Origin: Clostridiales bacterium 1_7_47FAA
Lineage (GTDB): Bacteria > Bacillota > Clostridia > Lachnospirales > Lachnospiraceae
DNA: 64,000 bases
Assembly (NCBI GenBank): GCA_000155435.1
Contig: DS990260.1
Span: 2,396,547-2,460,546, forward strand
Reading direction: 5' to 3'
This document shows positions 60,708 through 64,000 of this stretch, piece by piece (the first letter of the stretch is position 1; every line of letters starts with the position of its first letter). The position numbers were made by a program, and so were the translations under genes. A model generated the notes under the pieces. The model was not told the origin of the DNA. It worked only from the letters and a program-made list of their open reading frames with translations, and ran no database searches.

Positions 60708-62453
60708 TTATTTGTCACGCATATAAACAACGCTTTCATAAGGGCGGAGACATGTAATCATCCGGCTGTCCTGAGAACCGCCTTCCTGCTCCCTGTTTCC
60801 CGTCCCCAAAGCATCTCCCCCGTCCGTAATATCCGCCTCATCCGCAGCATCTGTTCCATCTTTAACATCTGCCTCATCCCTATAATTACTAACCAAAAGC
60901 CTCCACCCCGTCCGGTCAAAGGGTTCCGTCAGCCCTATCACCTCACCAGCCATGTTATGGAAGGCCATCAGCTCGCTGCTGCCGTCAAAACGCCTGTATG
61001 CCAGAATCTGTGGATGGCTGCGGTCCACGAATTCTATCTCCCCTTCGGCAATCACGGGGTACTCCTTGCGCAGGGCGATAAGACGTTTATAGTGGCTGAG
61101 GATGGAATCTTCATCCTGCTGCTCCGATTCCACATTGATATACGTGTGGTTACGGGGAATGCCAATCCATGGGGCCACATCCGAAAAGCCTGCCAGTTCT
61201 GAACCGTCCCACTGCATGGGCGTCCTGCCATTGTCCCTGGAGCGTTCCTGAAGCACATGGATGGCCTCCTCCCTGGTGCTCCCCTGGTCCTGAAGGATTT
61301 TATAGTAGTTAATGCTCTCCACATCCCTGTACTGGGAAATGTCATCATAGTAAGCATTGGTCATGCCCAGTTCCTCACCCTGGAACACATAGGGGGTGCC
61401 CCGGAACATATGGATGGCGGTCGCAAGCATCTTAGCGGATTCCTTCCAGTACTTCCCATCATCCCCAAACCTGGAAACAGCCCTGGGCTGGTCATGGTTG
61501 CACCAGAAAACCGCGTTCCAGCCTCCGCCCTCCTGCATGCCTTCCTGCCATTCCATGAACAACCGCTTCAGTTCCCTCAGGTCCGGCTGCATCAGCTTCC
61601 ACTTATCCCCGTCTTTATAATCCACCTTCAGGTGATGGAAATTAAAGCACATGGACAGTTCCCTGTCCTCAGGACGGCTGTAGCGGATGCAGTTGTCCAG
61701 GGAGGTAGAGGACATTTCCCCAACCGTCACCATGCCGTCAATCCCGGTATCCCTTGTCAGCTCCTGAAGATACTCATGGACATGGGGGCCGTCCGTATAG
61801 AAACCGCGCCCATCCCCTATACTGTCATCCCCGAATATCTCCGGCTTGGATATAAGGTTCACCACATCAAAGCGGAATCCCCTGACGCCTTTATCCTTCC
61901 AGAACCGGATAACCTCCTTAAGTTCCCGGCGTACCCTGGGGTTATCCCAGTTTAAGTCTGCCTGGGTCACATCAAACAGGTGCAGATACCACTTTTTCAG
62001 GTGCGGCACATATTCCCATGCACTGCCGCCGAACTTGGACTGCCAGTTAGTGGGCGGGGCGTCCGGCTCCCCGTCCCGGAAAATGTAGTAATCCATATAC
62101 TCAGGATCACCCTCCATAGCCCGTTTGAACCACATATGCTCCGTAGATGTGTGGTTAAATACCATGTCAAACATACATCCCATATCCCGCCTTCCGGCTT
62201 CCCCAATCAGTTCCTCCACATCCTCCATGGTGCCGAACATGGGGTCCACGGACAGGTAGTCGGCCACATCATAGCCATTGTCGTTCTGGGGGGATTTGAA
62301 AAACGGGGTCAGCCATATATAGTCAATTCCCAACTCCTTCAGGTAATCCAGGCGGCTGATTACCCCCCTTAAATCCCCCTGCCCGCTGTGCGTGGTATCC
62401 TGGAAGGATTTTGTATATATCTGATAAATTGTGCTGCTTTTAAAGTCTCTCAT
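60708..62453 (-). CDS. treC: Trehalose-6-phosphate hydrolase (GH13)
   Basis: This phospho-alpha-(1,1)-glucosidase cleaves trehalose 6-phosphate to glucose and glucose 6-phosphate. The 581-residue GH13 protein has YIWLTPFFKSPQNDNGYDVA, VFNHTSTEHMWF, GFRFDVVNLIS (nucleophile Asp), TVGEMSST (acid/base Glu) and CNHDQPRAVSRFGDD (third Asp). An unusual insert of about 40 residues, rich in Asp, Glu, Gly and Ala, lies near the C-terminus (NYRDEADVKDGTDAADEADI and on). The start at 62453 follows GGAGGAG at 6 nt. It is downstream of a trehalose-type PTS permease, which supports the substrate. Confidence 0.9.
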   Translation of the reverse strand: MRDFKSSTIYQIYTKSFQDTTHSGQGDLRGVISRLDYLKELGIDYIWLTPFFKSPQNDNGYDVADYLSVDPMFGTMEDVEELIGEAGRRDMGCMFDMVFNHTSTEHMWFKRAMEGDPEYMDYYIFRDGEPDAPPTNWQSKFGGSAWEYVPHLKKWYLHLFDVTQADLNWDNPRVRRELKEVIRFWKDKGVRGFRFDVVNLISKPEIFGDDSIGDGRGFYTDGPHVHEYLQELTRDTGIDGMVTVGEMSSTSLDNCIRYSRPEDRELSMCFNFHHLKVDYKDGDKWKLMQPDLRELKRLFMEWQEGMQEGGGWNAVFWCNHDQPRAVSRFGDDGKYWKESAKMLATAIHMFRGTPYVFQGEELGMTNAYYDDISQYRDVESINYYKILQDQGSTREEAIHVLQERSRDNGRTPMQWDGSELAGFSDVAPWIGIPRNHTYINVESEQQDEDSILSHYKRLIALRKEYPVIAEGEIEFVDRSHPQILAYRRFDGSSELMAFHNMAGEVIGLTEPFDRTGWRLLVSNYRDEADVKDGTDAADEADITDGGDALGTGNREQEGGSQDSRMITCLRPYESVVYMRDK

Positions 62454-62537
62454 GGATGGCTCCTCCTTCATACATACAGTCCATGTACATTTTCCTTTTA
62501 TGTTCCACTGCTTCCCGCTGTGCCGGGCCAGTGACCG

Positions 62538-64000
62538 TCAGACACATTCCAGAAGCGCCACCGGGTCTTTGCCCGCCCTGGCATGGATACCGGACTTCCA
62601 GTCAATGGACGAGGCGGTACCGGGGTTGGTCACTACCATGATGACCATGTCGGGATGTCCGGCAGCCTTAATTTTGTCCCGGCTAAAGCGGATAAGGCAA
62701 TCACCCGCATCCACCCGGTCACCGGCCTTGACCAGGGCCTCGAACCCGTCCCCTTTCATCTCCACCGTATCCAGTCCTATATGCAGCAGTACTTCCATGC
62801 CATTGTCAAGCATCAGGCCGCAGGCATGGAGACTTCCCTCCATGACGACCGCCACGGTTCCTGGGGCCGGTGCCCTCAATACCTCATCCTCCGGGATAAT
62901 GGCAATGCCGTCACCCAGGGCTTTGGATGCAAATACCTGGTCCGGCACTTCTTCCATGGGAATGACCTGACCGCTTACGCAGGCGGTAAGCTGGCTGGCG
63001 GCACAGGAAGTTGCACAGGCAGCAGGCTGGCCGTCTGCACATTCAGCTGGCTGGCTGACAGGCACCGCCCCCTGGACAAGCCCTTCTTTTACAGCGCCAA
63101 TCCCTTTCCTCTTACCAATTATGAATGTAAGAGTAAACGGTATCACAATTACGATTGCCATTGCGATTGAAAATATGCCCATATAATGCGGGTTAATGGA
63201 CAGGATTCCCGGTATGCCGCCTACGCCGATTGCATTGGCCTTTACGCCGGATACAACGGACAGCACGGCCGCTACGGCTGAGCCAGTCATACCACAGATA
63301 AATGGGAATCCGTACTTTAAGTTCACACCGAACATGGCTGGCTCCGTAACGCCCAGATAACAGGAGATGCAGGCCGGAACCGATATTTCCTTTGCCTTGG
63401 CATCATTTTTCTGAAGGCAGACCATGGCAAGGACGGCTGAACCCTGGGCAATGTTGGAAAGTGCAATCATGGGCCACAGGGTGGTGCCGCCAAAGTCGGC
63501 AATCAGCTGCAGGTCAATGGCATTGCTCATATGGTGGAGTCCTGTTATCACAAGGGGCGCATAGAAAAAGCCGAATACGCCTGCAAACACTCCCTTAAAT
63601 GAGGACGTCAGCCCTGCGTTGACAAGGTCGGATATCACACCGCCAATCTTCCATCCGATAGGGCCAAGGATTCCGTGGGCGACAATAACGGATATGAGCA
63701 GGGAACAGAAGGGGACCACTATCATGGAAATCACTGCCGGACATATTTTCCTGAAAAACCGCTCCAGATACACCAGGGTAAATCCGGCCAGGACCGCAGG
63801 GAGCACCTGGGCCTGGTATCCAATCATATCCACCTGCATAAAGCCGAAATCCCACTTGGGTATCTCTGCCGCTGCCGTGGATGCCACGCTGTACGCATTC
63901 AGGAGCTGGGGCGAGACAAGGGTGATTCCCAGCACAATTCCCAGGGCCTGTGTGGTCCCCATCTTCTTGGTGATGGACCACACAATGCATACCGGGAGGA
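62538..64000 (-). CDS. treB: PTS trehalose-type EIIBC permease with fused EIIA(Glc) domain (cut by window edge)
   Basis: The visible part (about 487 residues) is the IIC membrane domain followed by a IIA domain. IIC has TTQALGIVLGITLVSPQLLN, SCYLGVTEPAMFGVNLKYGF (the conserved E-P loop for sugar binding) and about ten hydrophobic segments. A Cys/Ala-rich linker follows, with CADGQPAACATSC. The IIA domain has PAPGTVAVVMEGSLHACGLM and MEVLLHIGLDTVEMKGDGF, with the phosphorylated His in LLHIGLDT. The frame is open to the right edge (LPVCIVWSITKK), so the IIB domain and start lie outside. It imports and phosphorylates trehalose for treC, by family and by neighbour. Confidence 0.9.
   Translation of the reverse strand, partial: LPVCIVWSITKKMGTTQALGIVLGITLVSPQLLNAYSVASTAAAEIPKWDFGFMQVDMIGYQAQVLPAVLAGFTLVYLERFFRKICPAVISMIVVPFCSLLISVIVAHGILGPIGWKIGGVISDLVNAGLTSSFKGVFAGVFGFFYAPLVITGLHHMSNAIDLQLIADFGGTTLWPMIALSNIAQGSAVLAMVCLQKNDAKAKEISVPACISCYLGVTEPAMFGVNLKYGFPFICGMTGSAVAAVLSVVSGVKANAIGVGGIPGILSINPHYMGIFSIAMAIVIVIPFTLTFIIGKRKGIGAVKEGLVQGAVPVSQPAECADGQPAACATSCAASQLTACVSGQVIPMEEVPDQVFASKALGDGIAIIPEDEVLRAPAPGTVAVVMEGSLHACGLMLDNGMEVLLHIGLDTVEMKGDGFEALVKAGDRVDAGDCLIRFSRDKIKAAGHPDMVIMVVTNPGTASSIDWKSGIHARAGKDPVALLECV

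Overview
The window looks like a chromosomal segment of a Gram-positive gut anaerobe of the Clostridia, most like Lachnospiraceae near Enterocloster/Lachnoclostridium. This placement is an inference. It rests on moderate-GC coding sequence with Firmicutes-style ribosome binding sites and sigma-A promoters, lipoproteins with Gram-positive lipoboxes, an L,D-transpeptidase with cell-wall-binding repeats, an Rpn nuclease remnant and relics of a Tn916/Tn1549-type conjugative element. No rRNA or tRNA gene was seen.

Layout. (1) 0-8.6 kb, minus strand: a surface-glycan operon. It holds an ABC exporter ATPase with a C-terminal carbohydrate-binding domain (Wzt type), a 1331-residue fusion (methyltransferase, kinase-like domain, coiled coil, GT2, GT4), and a complete four-gene route from sedoheptulose 7-phosphate to GDP-D-glycero-alpha-D-manno-heptose. 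(2) 8.8-9.8 kb, plus strand: a rhodanese lipoprotein and a thioredoxin, each with a distinctive promoter. (3) 9.9-22.0 kb: a catabolic locus with a branched-chain-type ABC transporter, LarA-like protein, BtpA-like protein, ribokinase, enolase-superfamily enzyme and nucleoside hydrolase. Facing it is a LacI repressor fused to a PfkB kinase. (4) 22.2-30.4 kb: an Rpn relic, ferredoxin, NapH-like protein, Crp/Fnr regulator, LysR with a split chromate transporter, NhaC antiporter, glyoxalase-family protein and a lipoprotein. (5) 30.6-35.5 kb: a polyol or sugar locus (PfkB kinase, GPH symporter, zinc dehydrogenase, ROK regulator). (6) 35.6-37.2 kb: a small AT-rich insert (TraX, GyrI-like). (7) 37.9-56.8 kb, minus strand: a large cell-surface polysaccharide region with a Wzm permease, RfbC, DUF2142 and DUF2304 membrane proteins, several glycosyltransferases, two flippases, DegT aminotransferase, ATP-grasp ligase and Glf. 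A plus-strand L,D-transpeptidase interrupts it. (8) 57.0-60.5 kb: an AT-rich relic of an integrative element carrying an intact MerR/TrmO/GNAT cargo. (9) 60.7-64 kb: the trehalose PTS operon (treC, and treB cut by the window edge).

The most interesting points are these. First, a WbdD-like methyltransferase-kinase-coiled-coil architecture is fused to two glycosyltransferases and overlaps a Wzt with a glycan-binding domain, which suggests chain-terminal capping coupled to export in a Gram-positive. Second, two promoters carry GTGAC-N4-GTCAC sites exactly 29.5 bp from matching extended -10 elements, and a Crp/Fnr protein with a CRP-like recognition helix is encoded between them and close to the second. 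Third, the LacI-kinase fusion controls a catabolic operon whose enzyme set does not match a pathway I know. Fourth, a MerR-type 19-bp-spacer promoter lies in front of trmO.
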